Source: Actinomycetota bacterium
GTDB lineage: Bacteria > Actinomycetota > CADDZG01 > JAHWKV01 > JAOPZY01
Length of the DNA: 64,000 nt
Reading direction: 5' to 3'
Assembly: GCA_035765775.1 (NCBI GenBank)
Contig: DASTWV010000024.1
Coordinates: 19,297 to 83,296, forward strand
The stretch's first letter is position 1. Each line of letters begins with the position of its first letter. The position numbers were made by a program, and so were the translations under genes. The notes beneath the pieces were generated by a model. That model worked only from the letters and a program-made list of their open reading frames with translations. It did no database searches and was not told the DNA's origin. Shown piece after piece: positions 16,040-27,478 of the stretch.

Positions 16040-17623
16040 GTGGCGACCGTGACGCGGGGCCGCGGAGGGCGAAAGAGGGCGCTGCCCCTCTCGTTCCGCG
16101 TCGCCGCCATCTATGCCCTGCTGGTCACCGCCACCCTGGTCGTTGTGGCCGGGCTGGCCATCCAGTTCACCCGCGCCCAGGTGACCGGGGGGGATGACAA
16201 GGCACTCTTCGCCGTCGCCCAGTCGTTCAACAGCGTCGTCCCCAAGCAGCTGAACGCCGACCTGGCCGCCGGCCAGGACCAGCCGACCGCGTTCACCACC
16301 GAGACCCGCAAGTGGCTGTCGGACCAGGCCCTGCCCCAGGGCCAGGGTGCTGCCGTGCTCATCTCCTCCACCCAGCTCCTGTACTCCCAGGGCCTGAACA
16401 TCAAGGACGCCCTCCCCTCGGCCAGCCTGCGCCAGCTGCTGACCTCCGACCGGGACACCTGGTTCTCGGTGAAGGGCAACCACGGGACCGTGCGGGTGTA
16501 CCGGGAGCTGGTGAGCGAGGGCGGGAAACCGGTGGCCATCGTCCTGGTGAGCGCCTCCGAGTCGCAGATCATCAGCCACAACCTCGGCTCCCTGCTGAAG
16601 GACGTGGCCCTCGCCAGCGTGATCGGGCTGGTGTTCGCCACCTTCCTCGGGTTCATTGCGGTGCGCCGGACCCTGCGGCCGCTGGCCCGGATGTCCCGGG
16701 AGGTCGAGTCGATCTCCGAGACCGACGACCTGTCCAAGCGGGTAAGCGGCGCCGGCCCCCTGGACGAGGTCGGGCGCCTGGCGGAGGCGTTCGACCGCAT
16801 GCTCGGGCGGCTGCAGGTGGCCTTCCAGGGCCAGCGCCGGTTCCTCTCGGACGCCAGCCATGAGCTGCGCACCCCGATGACGGTCGTCCGCGGCCAGCTG
16901 GAGCTGCTGGCGATGGATGTCGGCACCGTGGCGGGCCGCCGCTCGATGTCGATCGCGGTGGAGGAGCTGGACCGCATGAGCCGCATCGTGGAGGACCTCC
17001 TGCTGCTTGCCCGCCTGGACGAGGGCATGCCCCTGGGGCGCGACGTGGTGGAAGTGGAGTTGGTGGTGGGCGAGGCCCTGCTGCGCGGGATGCTGACCAG
17101 CCCGGGGCAGGTCACCGTCGACGTGCCCTCCGAGCTGTGCGTGCTGGCCGACCCCGACCGCCTGCTGCAGGTGCTCACCAACCTGGTGACCAATGCGGTG
17201 CGCCACGGCCAGGGGGCGCCCATCGGCATCCGTGCCCGCCAGGGGGGAGACCTGGTGCGCATCGAGGTGGCCGACCAGGGGCCGGGCATCGCCCCGGACG
17301 AGCTGCCCCACGTGTTCGAGCGCCTCTTCCGGGGCTCGAAGGCCCGGTCGGAGTCTCCCGGCGGTGCCGGCCTCGGCCTGGCGATCGCGGCCTCGCTGGT
17401 CGAGGCGATGAACGGCAGCATCGAGGCGGCCTCGACGCTCGGCATCGGGACCACGTTCTCGGTCATCCTCCCGGCAGCGGCCCAGCGGGGGCCACGGTCG
17501 GGCCCGTCCGGCCCCTACGGCCCGCCGCCCAGCACCGGCCAGAACGCGGGCCTGGACATCCCGGCGGACGCGCATCTGGGCGCCCACTCTGCACTCAAGG
17601 GCGGTTCTGGGCACCGCGTATGA
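16040..17623 (+). CDS. sensor histidine kinase
   Basis: Membrane-bound partner of the OmpR-type regulator. A first membrane helix (AIYALLVTATLVVVAGLAI) is followed by an extracytoplasmic sensor of about 150 residues, a second helix (ASVIGLVFATFLGFIAV) and a HAMP segment. The HisKA box is FLSDASHELRTPMTVVRG, with the phospho-acceptor His. HATPase motifs are NLVTNAVRH, VADQGPGIAPDELPHVFERLF and GGAGLGLAIAASLVEAM. The C-terminal tail is Pro/Gly-rich. The start is a GTG behind TAGCAT. The sensor domain matches no fold I can name. Confidence 0.92.
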   Translation: MATVTRGRGGRKRALPLSFRVAAIYALLVTATLVVVAGLAIQFTRAQVTGGDDKALFAVAQSFNSVVPKQLNADLAAGQDQPTAFTTETRKWLSDQALPQGQGAAVLISSTQLLYSQGLNIKDALPSASLRQLLTSDRDTWFSVKGNHGTVRVYRELVSEGGKPVAIVLVSASESQIISHNLGSLLKDVALASVIGLVFATFLGFIAVRRTLRPLARMSREVESISETDDLSKRVSGAGPLDEVGRLAEAFDRMLGRLQVAFQGQRRFLSDASHELRTPMTVVRGQLELLAMDVGTVAGRRSMSIAVEELDRMSRIVEDLLLLARLDEGMPLGRDVVEVELVVGEALLRGMLTSPGQVTVDVPSELCVLADPDRLLQVLTNLVTNAVRHGQGAPIGIRARQGGDLVRIEVADQGPGIAPDELPHVFERLFRGSKARSESPGGAGLGLAIAASLVEAMNGSIEAASTLGIGTTFSVILPAAAQRGPRSGPSGPYGPPPSTGQNAGLDIPADAHLGAHSALKGGSGHRV

Positions 17624-17624
17624 T
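17619..17624 (+). promoter_or_regulatory. -10 hexamer TATGAT before the cysteine desulfurase gene
   Basis: TATGAT overlaps the kinase stop codon and lies 6 nt before the GTG at 17631. It probably starts the desulfurase-mnmA-UPF0280-ligA transcript. Confidence 0.55.
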
Positions 17625-17630
17625 GGGTCG

Positions 17631-18809
17631 GTGCCCTACCTCGATTACGCCGCCACCACCCCGGTACTGGACGCGGTGGTGGAGGAGATGCTCCCCTTCC
17701 TCCGCTCGGCCTTCGGCAACCCCTCCAGCGTCTACGCGGTAGGCCGGGAGGCCAAGAAGGGCCTGGAGGAGGCGCGCGAGCGCACGGCGGCGGCCATCGG
17801 GGCGGAGCCGTCCGAGATCGTCTTCACCGCGGGCGGCACCGAGGCGGACAACCTCGCCATCAAAGGCGCAGCTTTCCGTGCCCGGGCGATGCGGCCCAAC
17901 GCCAACCACGTCATCACCGCGGCGGTCGAGCACCACGCCGTGCTCCATGCCGCCGAATGGCTGGAGAAGCAGGGGTTCCGGGTGACCTTCCTCCCGGTCA
18001 ACGGCGACGGCGTGGTGGACCTCGACGCGCTCCGGCGGGCACTCGGCCCGGAGACCGCCCTGGTGTCCCTGATGCTGGCCAACAACGAGGTGGGGACCCT
18101 CCAGCCGGTGGCGGAAGCCGCCGCCCTGGCCCACGGGCACTCGCGGGCGCTGGTGCACACCGACGCCGTGCAGGCGCTGGGCAAGGTCCCGGTCGATGTC
18201 GGCGCCCTGGGGGTGGACCTGGCGTCGTTCGCTGCCCACAAGATCGGCGGGCCCAAGGGGACCGGGGCGTTGTACGTCCGGCGCAAGACCCCGCTGGAGG
18301 CAATCCTGCACGGGGGCGGCCAGGAACGCGACCTGCGCTCGGGCACGCCCAATGTGGCGGGCATCGCCGGCATGGGGGTGGCGGCCGAGATGGCGGCCGC
18401 GGAGGTCGCCGCCGAGGGCCCCCGGCTGGCCGCGCTGCGCGACCGGTTGCAGGCCGGCGTCGCCGCCCTCCCGGCGGTCACCGTCAACGGGGCGGGCGCC
18501 CCCCGCGTGCCGGGGACGGTCAACGTCTGCATCGAGGGCGTCGAGGGCGAATCCCTGCTGCTGATGCTGGACGCCAAGGGGGTGGCCGCCTCCAGCGGCT
18601 CCGCTTGCACCTCGGGCTCCCTGGAGCCGTCCCATGTCCTGCTGGCCATGGGGGTGCGGCCCGAGCTGGCGCACGGGTCGCTGCGCCTGTCGCTCGGGCG
18701 GGCCTCCACCGACGAGGACGTGGACACCGTGCTGGAGGTGCTGCCGCCCATCGTCGAGCGCCTCCGGGGGATCGGCTCGATCGGGAGCGCGGTCGGCGCC
18801 CGGGCATGA
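17631..18809 (+). CDS. cysteine desulfurase (IscS/NifS family)
   Basis: A PLP enzyme that removes sulfur from cysteine as an enzyme-bound persulfide for Fe-S clusters and tRNA thiolation. It begins YLDYAATTP, the family start. Further motifs are NPSSVYAVGREAKK and TAGGTEADNLAIKG. The PLP lysine is in AAHKIGGPKGTGALYVR, and the active-site cysteine loop SSGSACTSGSLEPSH is of the long-loop class I kind. At 392 residues it has normal length. Its stop overlaps the mnmA start (ATGA), so MnmA is probably its direct sulfur client; desulfurase-mnmA pairs are common in Actinomycetota. Confidence 0.94.
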   Translation: MPYLDYAATTPVLDAVVEEMLPFLRSAFGNPSSVYAVGREAKKGLEEARERTAAAIGAEPSEIVFTAGGTEADNLAIKGAAFRARAMRPNANHVITAAVEHHAVLHAAEWLEKQGFRVTFLPVNGDGVVDLDALRRALGPETALVSLMLANNEVGTLQPVAEAAALAHGHSRALVHTDAVQALGKVPVDVGALGVDLASFAAHKIGGPKGTGALYVRRKTPLEAILHGGGQERDLRSGTPNVAGIAGMGVAAEMAAAEVAAEGPRLAALRDRLQAGVAALPAVTVNGAGAPRVPGTVNVCIEGVEGESLLLMLDAKGVAASSGSACTSGSLEPSHVLLAMGVRPELAHGSLRLSLGRASTDEDVDTVLEVLPPIVERLRGIGSIGSAVGARA

Positions 18810-19912
18810 GCGCGGCGCGTACCCGCCCGCTGGCCGTGGTGGCCATGTCGGGCGGCGTGGACTCCTCGGTGGCCGCCGCCCTCATGCAGGACGCGGGGTA
18901 CGACGTCATCGGCATCATGCTGAAGCTCTGGGACGGCGTAGGTCTTAATGGCGCCGCCAACAACGAGAGCGGGTGCTGCTCGCTGGACGCCGCCGAGGAT
19001 GCCCGCCGCGTGGCGCAGGTCCTGGACATCCCGTTCTACGTCTTCAACTTCGCCGAGGCCTTTGCCCGCAGCGTGGTGGACGACTTCGTGGCGGCCGCCG
19101 CCGCCGGGCGGACCCCCAACCCGTGCATCACCTGCAACCGCTCGATCAAGTTCTCCGCCCTCCTGGCCCGGGCGCGCACCTTCGGGGCGGCGGTGCTGGC
19201 CACCGGCCACTACGCCCGGGTGGCGGGCGGGGCGGGCGGGCGGCAGCTCCTGCGGGCGCGGGACCGGTCCAAGGATCAGAGCTACGTGCTGTACATGCTG
19301 GACCAGGCCGAGCTGGAGAGCGCCCGCTTCCCGGTGGGCGAGTACGCCAAGGCCGAGGTGCGCGAGATCGCCGCCTCCCTGGGGCTGCGCACCGCTGCCA
19401 AGCCGGAGAGCCAAGAGATCTGCTTCGTCCCCGGGGGCGACGTGCATGCCTTCCTGCGGGAGGCGGTCCCCGAGGGGTCGCAGCCCGGGCCGATCCTGAC
19501 CGCCGCCGGCGAGCGCATCGGCACCCACCGGGGCTTCGCCCACTACACGGTCGGCCAGCGCCGGGGGCTGGGCGTCGGCGTCGGGCTGCCGCTCTACGTG
19601 CGGGAGGTGCGGGCGGCCGACAACGCCCTCGTGGTGGGGCCGGCGGGGGGCGCCACGGTGCGGTGCCTGGAGCTGTCCGGGGTGTCGCTGGTGGCCGGGG
19701 GGGGTGCGGGCAGCGGGGGGGCCGAGGTCCGGGGCGCGGCCATGACCCGCTACCGGGGGCCGGAGGCCCCGGGCACGCTGGTTACGGACGGGGCGGGGGC
19801 GGGAACGTTCCTGTTCGATGAGCCCCAGCCACCGCCGGCACCCGGGCAGGCCGCCGTCGTCTACGACGGGGAACTGGTTATGGGCGGCGGGACCATCGAG
19901 CGGTCCGGCTAG
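18806..19912 (+). CDS. mnmA: tRNA-specific 2-thiouridylase
   Basis: MnmA thiolates U34 of Lys, Glu and Gln tRNAs in an ATP-dependent reaction. The ATP pyrophosphatase loop is AMSGGVDSSVAAALM. Two catalytic cysteines sit in NPCITCNRSIKF and PESQEICFVPGG. TGHYARV and GQRRGLGVGVG are further family marks. Its 368 residues match the family. It overlaps the upstream desulfurase by 4 nt, and a UPF0280 gene follows after 13 bp. The order desulfurase-mnmA-(unknown)-ligA is a conserved actinobacterial arrangement. Confidence 0.96.
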   Translation: MSAARTRPLAVVAMSGGVDSSVAAALMQDAGYDVIGIMLKLWDGVGLNGAANNESGCCSLDAAEDARRVAQVLDIPFYVFNFAEAFARSVVDDFVAAAAAGRTPNPCITCNRSIKFSALLARARTFGAAVLATGHYARVAGGAGGRQLLRARDRSKDQSYVLYMLDQAELESARFPVGEYAKAEVREIAASLGLRTAAKPESQEICFVPGGDVHAFLREAVPEGSQPGPILTAAGERIGTHRGFAHYTVGQRRGLGVGVGLPLYVREVRAADNALVVGPAGGATVRCLELSGVSLVAGGGAGSGGAEVRGAAMTRYRGPEAPGTLVTDGAGAGTFLFDEPQPPPAPGQAAVVYDGELVMGGGTIERSG

Positions 19913-19925
19913 GGGACGGGGCCCG

Positions 19926-22696
<2,771 letters not shown>

Positions 22697-22842
22697 CGAG
22701 CGTCCCTGCCCGGCGGCCGAGGGCGGGGGTTTGGGTTGGTCCCGCAGATGATGAGCGGTGTCACAAAAGCGGGCCCGGCGGTGCTGATCAGGCGATGGAA
22801 GGCAACGTGGCGGCAGTGAGCATCCCGGGAGGAGCTGATTCC

Positions 22843-23352
22843 GTGGCCCCCTCGGGCGGCATGGCCCGGGCCTTCGACGACCTCTTCGTGGCCGAATATC
22901 CCAAGGTGGTGGGCATCGCCGCCCGGGTGCTGGGTGACCGGGCCGAGGCCGAGGACGTGGCCCAGGAGGTGTTCCTCGCCTTCCACCGCAGCCACTCACC
23001 GGTTGCGGACTACGCCCCGGCGTGGCTCCACCGGGCGGCCTGGCACACCGCCCTCAACCGGGTGCGGGGCCGCAGGCGACGGGAGCGGCGGGAGCAGGCC
23101 GACGGGGTCCGCCGGCCGGAGGCAGGGGAGTGGGGAGTCGATCCCCAGGTGGTTGTGGAGAGCCGCTTCGACCGTGACCGGGTGCGGGCGGCCATGCGCC
23201 GGCTCCCGCCCAAAGCCGCCGGCGCGCTCGCTCTGCGCCACAGCGGGTTGTCGTATGCCGAGGTGGCCCAGGCGCTGGGTATCGGCGTCAGCCAGGTAGG
23301 AACCGTGCTCCGGCGTGCCGAGGCACGCCTCAAGCGAGAGGTGGAGTCATGA
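22843..23352 (+). CDS. ECF-type RNA polymerase sigma factor
   Basis: An alternative sigma factor with region 2 (FDDLFVAEYPKVVGIAARVL, then AEDVAQEVFLAFHR) and region 4 (MRRLPPKAAGALALRHSGLS, AEVAQALGIGVSQVGTVLRR). The GTG at 22843 is preferred to the ATG at 22795 because GGGAGGAG lies 8 nt before it and the homologous sequence begins just after. The predicted protein has 169 residues. Its stop overlaps the start of a zinc-finger anti-sigma gene, the classical sigma/anti-sigma pairing. Recognised promoters are unknown. Confidence 0.9.
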   Translation: MAPSGGMARAFDDLFVAEYPKVVGIAARVLGDRAEAEDVAQEVFLAFHRSHSPVADYAPAWLHRAAWHTALNRVRGRRRRERREQADGVRRPEAGEWGVDPQVVVESRFDRDRVRAAMRRLPPKAAGALALRHSGLSYAEVAQALGIGVSQVGTVLRRAEARLKREVES

Positions 23353-24542
23353 GTAGGCACCCGGACCGCGGCGACCTGCGCCGCATGCTCGACGAGCCCC
23401 AGGAGGTTCCCGCGGACGTGCGGAGCCACGTCGAGGCGTGCGCCACCTGCTCGGCCGAACGGGAGGCGCTGGCCGCGCAGGCGGCCGCCGCCCAGGCCGC
23501 GCTCAGCGTGCCGCGGGCGGACGCCGCCGACCCCCTGCCCGCCCTCCGCACCCTGCGGGCCAACGAGCCCACCCGGGTGCCGCCCAAGCCCGGCTTCGCC
23601 GAGGCCCTGCGGGGCCGCCTGGCCCTGCAGTCCCGCCGGGTGCTCCGGGTAGGCTCGGTGCTCGGCCTGGTCGCCGCCCTCATGGCCGGCCTGGTGGCCA
23701 CCGGTGCGGCCGGCAACCTGATCAAGATCTTCCAGCCCGAGACCTTCGCCCCGGTGACCTTCGACCTCACCAGCCTGACCTCCCTACCTCACCTCAGTGG
23801 CTTCGGGTCGGTGAACTCTCTCAAGGCGCCATCGGTGACCGAGACCGCGAGTGCTGCCACCGCCGAGGCGGACAGCGGGCTGCACCTGCTGAGCTGGGGG
23901 ACGCTGCCGCCGTCCGTCAAGGGCACGCCGAACTACATCGTGATCACGCAGGGCCAGGGATCGTTCACCTTCAATGCCGCCACGGCGTCGGGGACCGCCG
24001 GCCAGCTGGGCCGGACCCTGCCGGCGCTGCCCGCCGACCTGAACGGGAGCACGCTGACGCTGCAGGCCGGGCCGGGCGTGGTGGAGATCGTGGGCAGCCT
24101 GGACCTGGGGTCGCTGGGCTTCGGCTCGGAGTCGACGTCGGTGTCCGGAACCGCCGGCGGCGGGCGCCTGGGGCAGCTGTCCGGCCTGCTGGGCAACCTG
24201 CCGGAGGCGATGGTGGTGCAGATGAAGGCCCCGGCGCTCTACTCCGACGGTCCGTCGGTGGCGGAGTACGAGCGGGCGTTGCTCTCGCTCCCCGGCATGC
24301 CTCCGGCGCTGGCGGCACAGATCAAGGCCCTCGGCAGCCCGTCCTCGACCCTGCCGATCCCGATCCCCACGTCGCTGGCCGAGTCGAGCTCGGTGGATAT
24401 CAACGGGTCGCCCGGGCTGCTGATCGGGGACTCCACCGGCATCGCCAGTGCCGTGATCTGGCAGAGCCACGGGCTGGTGTGCGCTGTGGTGGGTGCCCTC
24501 AGCGACTCGGCGGTCGTGGCGATCGCCCGGTCGATGCACTGA
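23349..24542 (+). CDS. membrane anti-sigma factor with N-terminal zinc-finger domain
   Basis: Probable negative partner of the ECF sigma factor. The cytoplasmic N-terminus carries the anti-sigma zinc-finger spacing H-x3-C-x2-C in HVEACATCSAE (residues 30-40). One membrane helix follows near residues 98-120 (GSVLGLVAALMAGLVATGA). The remaining 270 residues are predicted outside the membrane, with no recognised fold and Gly/Ser/Leu-rich composition, and may sense an envelope signal. The ATGA overlap with the sigma gene supports the pairing. Confidence 0.85.
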   Translation: MSRHPDRGDLRRMLDEPQEVPADVRSHVEACATCSAEREALAAQAAAAQAALSVPRADAADPLPALRTLRANEPTRVPPKPGFAEALRGRLALQSRRVLRVGSVLGLVAALMAGLVATGAAGNLIKIFQPETFAPVTFDLTSLTSLPHLSGFGSVNSLKAPSVTETASAATAEADSGLHLLSWGTLPPSVKGTPNYIVITQGQGSFTFNAATASGTAGQLGRTLPALPADLNGSTLTLQAGPGVVEIVGSLDLGSLGFGSESTSVSGTAGGGRLGQLSGLLGNLPEAMVVQMKAPALYSDGPSVAEYERALLSLPGMPPALAAQIKALGSPSSTLPIPIPTSLAESSSVDINGSPGLLIGDSTGIASAVIWQSHGLVCAVVGALSDSAVVAIARSMH

Positions 24543-24585
24543 GCACGACCAGCACCCGGCCGGCCTCGGGGGCCGATCCCGGGGG

Positions 24586-24591
24586 TAGGCT
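24586..24591 (+). promoter_or_regulatory. -10 hexamer TAGGCT before the ABC transporter genes
   Basis: TAGGCT lies 10 nt before the GTG at 24602. A very short leader is possible, but the evidence is weaker than at the 6-7 nt sites. Confidence 0.35.
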
Positions 24592-24601
24592 GGCGGGCAG
24601 C

Positions 24602-25543
24602 GTGGAGCAGCCCGCACCTGCCGACGACGCCATCACGACGTCGGGGCTGACGAAGACCTACGGGACCGTGACCGCCGTCGCCGGTTTGACGATGAGCGTG
24701 CCCCGGGGCGAGGTGTTCGGGTTCCTGGGACCCAACGGCGCAGGCAAGACGACGTCGGTGAAGCTGCTGCTGGGCCTCGCCCGGCCCAGCGGCGGGGAGG
24801 CCTGGGTCCTGGGCGCCCAGGCGGGCGACACGGCCACCCGGCGCCGCATCGGCTACCTCCCGGAGCTGTTCCGCTACCCGGCATGGCTGTCGGCGTACGA
24901 GGTGCTGCGCCTGCACTGCGAGCTGGCCAAGCTGCCCCGGGCGCGGTGGCAGGGCGAGATCGAGCGGGCCCTGGTGACCGTCGGCCTGGCGGAGCGGGCC
25001 CACAGCCGGGTGGCGACCTTCTCCAAGGGCATGCAGCAGCGCCTCGGCCTCGGGGTGGCGCTGCTGGGCGACCCCGAGGTGATCTTCCTGGACGAGCCCA
25101 CCTCGGCGCTGGACCCGGTGGGGCGCAGGGACGTCCGGGATGTCATCAGGCACCTGAAGGAGCGGGGCGTGACGGTGTTCCTCAACTCACACCTCCTGAG
25201 CGAGGTGGAGCAGGTCTGCGACCGGGTTGCCGTGGTCCACCACGGCACCGTGATTGCCAGCGGCCCGTTGGCGACGCTGCTGGCCGGGGCGGGCGTGCGC
25301 ATCCGGGTGGCCGGGCTGGATCGCCCGGGGGTCGAGCGGCTGGCCCGCTTCGGGACCCTGGACGCGGGCAGCGCCGTCTTCGACCACGAGCCCATCTGGA
25401 TCGCCATCGGCGGGGTCGGGCCCGACGTGGTGCCCGAGGTGGTGGCTGAGATCGTGGCGGGCGGGGGCCGGGTGTACGCCGTCGAGCCCCGCCACCAGAG
25501 CCTGGAGGAGCGGTTCATGGAGCTGCTCGGAGGCGAGCGGTGA
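24602..25543 (+). CDS. ABC transporter ATP-binding protein (ABC-2 type)
   Basis: ATPase of a two-component exporter. Walker A is FLGPNGAGKTTSVKLLLGL, the signature is FSKGMQQRLGLGVALLG (a KGMQQR variant typical of ABC-2 exporters), and Walker B is VIFLDEPTSALDPVGRR, with the switch His in LNSHLLSEVEQ. A C-terminal extension of about 95 residues follows, as in NatA/CcmA-like proteins. The stop overlaps the permease start (GTGA). The substrate is unknown. Confidence 0.9.
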   Translation: MEQPAPADDAITTSGLTKTYGTVTAVAGLTMSVPRGEVFGFLGPNGAGKTTSVKLLLGLARPSGGEAWVLGAQAGDTATRRRIGYLPELFRYPAWLSAYEVLRLHCELAKLPRARWQGEIERALVTVGLAERAHSRVATFSKGMQQRLGLGVALLGDPEVIFLDEPTSALDPVGRRDVRDVIRHLKERGVTVFLNSHLLSEVEQVCDRVAVVHHGTVIASGPLATLLAGAGVRIRVAGLDRPGVERLARFGTLDAGSAVFDHEPIWIAIGGVGPDVVPEVVAEIVAGGGRVYAVEPRHQSLEERFMELLGGER

Positions 25544-26415
25544 GCGCGGTGCTGACGATTGCCAAGGCGACGGTGCGGGAGGCCTCCCGCAAGCGGCTCG
25601 TCCTCGCCCTGGCCATCATCACCATCGTCGGGATCGCCGTGACCGGCTTCGGCTTCTGGCGCCTCAACACCATCGCGCACGAGGTCGTCAACGGGCGCCC
25701 CCGCCTGGGGCCGTCCGAGAAGAAGCTGGTCATCTCCCAGCTGCTCATTTTTGTCATGTTCGCCTTCAGCTTCGTGCTGGCCATCTCGACGGTGTTCATG
25801 GCCGCTCCGAGCATCGCCGGCGAGCTGGAGTCGGGTGTGGCGCTGGCCGTGCTCACCCGGCCGGTCCGGCGCATCGAGGTCCTGGCCGGCAAGTGGCTGG
25901 GCCTCGGGGTGCTGGCTACGATCTACGTGACGGTCGCCAGTGCCTGTGAGTTCATCGTGGTGGACCTCACCACCGGCTACCACCCGCCCCACCCCATCCA
26001 GTTCATCGTCTTCCTGACCGCCGAGACGCTGACCGCGCTCACGCTCACCACGCTGATCTCGACCCGGCTCTCGCCGGTGGCCGGAGGAGTGATCGCCCTG
26101 GGCGGGTTCATGCTGGCGTGGATGGGGGGCATCGCCCTGGCGATCGGCCAGGTGCTGAACAACCACGGCATCCAGGACGTCGGGGCGCTGACCCGCCTGA
26201 TCATGCCCTCGGACGGCCTCTGGCGGGGGGCCATCTACGCCCTGGAGCCGGTCTCGGTGATTGCCGGGGTCCTGGGCTCCGATCGGACCCAGGCGGCGGC
26301 CAACCCGTTCTTCGCCGCATCGGCACCCGCCACCCCCTACATCGTGTGGGCCGCCTTCTGGGGCATTCTCGTGTTCGGGTTCGCCGTGGGGAGCTTCCGC
26401 CGCCGCGAGGTGTGA
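25540..26415 (+). CDS. ABC-2 type transporter permease
   Basis: Membrane partner of the upstream ATPase, about six helices in 291 residues. The first segments are LVLALAIITIVGIAVTGFGFW and LLIFVMFAFSFVLAISTVFMA, followed by a loop with SIAGELESGVALAVLTRPVRR, which is typical of ABC-2/NosY-like permeases. A large extracytoplasmic loop sits between the first two helices. It is coupled by a GTGA overlap, and the MaoC gene follows after 33 bp with its own strong ribosome site. Substrate not deducible. Confidence 0.87.
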   Translation: MSAVLTIAKATVREASRKRLVLALAIITIVGIAVTGFGFWRLNTIAHEVVNGRPRLGPSEKKLVISQLLIFVMFAFSFVLAISTVFMAAPSIAGELESGVALAVLTRPVRRIEVLAGKWLGLGVLATIYVTVASACEFIVVDLTTGYHPPHPIQFIVFLTAETLTALTLTTLISTRLSPVAGGVIALGGFMLAWMGGIALAIGQVLNNHGIQDVGALTRLIMPSDGLWRGAIYALEPVSVIAGVLGSDRTQAAANPFFAASAPATPYIVWAAFWGILVFGFAVGSFRRREV

Positions 26416-26448
26416 CAAGATCCCTCCTTCTTGGTCTCAGGAGGTGGC

Positions 26449-27288
26449 ATGCCGATCAACCCGGAGCTGGTGGGGCGGACGTACCCGGTGTCGACCTACG
26501 AGGTGAGCGCCGAGGCCATCCGCGCCTATGCCGCGGCCACCAACGAGGACAACCCCGCCTTCGCCGGCGACGCGCCCGTCGCCCCGCCCGCCTTCCCGGT
26601 GGTGCCCTCCTCAGGGGTGCTGGCCGCCGTCCTGTTCGACCCCGAGCTGGGGGTCAACCTCGCCCGGTTGGTCCACGGCGAGGAAGACCACATCCTGCAT
26701 GCCCCGATCCGGCCGGGTGACACGCTGAGCGTCGCCGGATCGCTGGAGAGCACCGAGACCAAGGACAGCGGCGAGACCTTCACCATCTACACGTCGCTCA
26801 CCAACGCCGACGGTGTGCTCGCCGCCGAGGTGCGCAGCCTCATGTTCGTTCGGGGCAGCGGCTCCCGGGCCAAGGGGGCAGCCTCCGAGCCCCAACCGGA
26901 GCCGGAGATCGCCTTCTCGGCGGTCCAGAAGGTGGACGAAGACCAGACCTACCGCTACGCCGAAGCCTCCGGCGACCACAACCCGATCCACACCGATCCC
27001 GAGTTCGCCCGGGAGGCGGCGGGGCTGCCGGGCATCATCCTGCACGGGATGTGCACGATGGCGTTCGCCGGCAAGGTGATCCTGGACGGGGCGTGCGGCA
27101 GCGACCCCGCCCGGCTGCGCCGGATCCGGGTGCGCTTCTCCAAGCCGGTGTTCCCGGGCGAGACGCTCACCACTCGTGCCTGGATCCTGGGCTCCGGGGA
27201 GGGCTTCACGACCTACGCCTTCGAGACTCTCAACACGCGGGAATCGCCCGTCCTGCGCAACGGCGAGGCAGAAGTCCTCGACGCGTAG
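26449..27288 (+). CDS. MaoC-like dehydratase, double hot-dog
   Basis: This predicted (R)-specific enoyl-CoA/ACP hydratase has 279 residues. The N-terminal half is a degenerate hot dog of the FAS1-dehydratase type (YEVSAEAIRAYAAATNEDNP). The C-terminal half has the catalytic pattern YAEASGDHNPIHTDPEFAREA with Asp and His in place, and GIILHGMCTMAF. The ATG at 26449 follows AGGAGG by 4-5 nt. Possible roles are mycolate-like or polyketide synthesis, a HadAB-like step, or beta-oxidation. It stands alone before the cell-wall cluster. Confidence 0.87.
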   Translation: MPINPELVGRTYPVSTYEVSAEAIRAYAAATNEDNPAFAGDAPVAPPAFPVVPSSGVLAAVLFDPELGVNLARLVHGEEDHILHAPIRPGDTLSVAGSLESTETKDSGETFTIYTSLTNADGVLAAEVRSLMFVRGSGSRAKGAASEPQPEPEIAFSAVQKVDEDQTYRYAEASGDHNPIHTDPEFAREAAGLPGIILHGMCTMAFAGKVILDGACGSDPARLRRIRVRFSKPVFPGETLTTRAWILGSGEGFTTYAFETLNTRESPVLRNGEAEVLDA

Positions 27289-27420
27289 GGCGCTGAGCCC
27301 CGACCCCAAACCATGTCGTTGGATCGCCGCGGCAGTTCCTCGCCGCACGCGTCCCGGGCGCGGCTCGTTCCCGTCCCGCCGAAACCTCCCTGTGTGGTCT
27401 CTGTGAACAACAATCACTAG

Positions 27421-27450
27421 TTGACTACTTCTGTTAAGGTCTGCTACCCT
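27421..27450 (+). promoter_or_regulatory. promoter of the LysM transglycosylase gene
   Basis: -35 TTGACT (27421-27426), 18-nt spacer, -10 TACCCT (27445-27450). Transcription would start about 22 nt before the GTG at 27479, with the ribosome site GGAGGAAGG in the short leader. The leader is too short for a riboswitch. Confidence 0.6.
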
Positions 27451-27478
27451 TCGATCCCTTTCGGAGGAAGGGCGGATC

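Noticed and set aside
27289..27478. A c-di-AMP (ydaO-type) riboswitch before the LysM gene
   Set aside because: Such switches precede some actinobacterial wall hydrolases, but the promoter at 27421-27450 leaves a leader of only about 22 nt, far too short.
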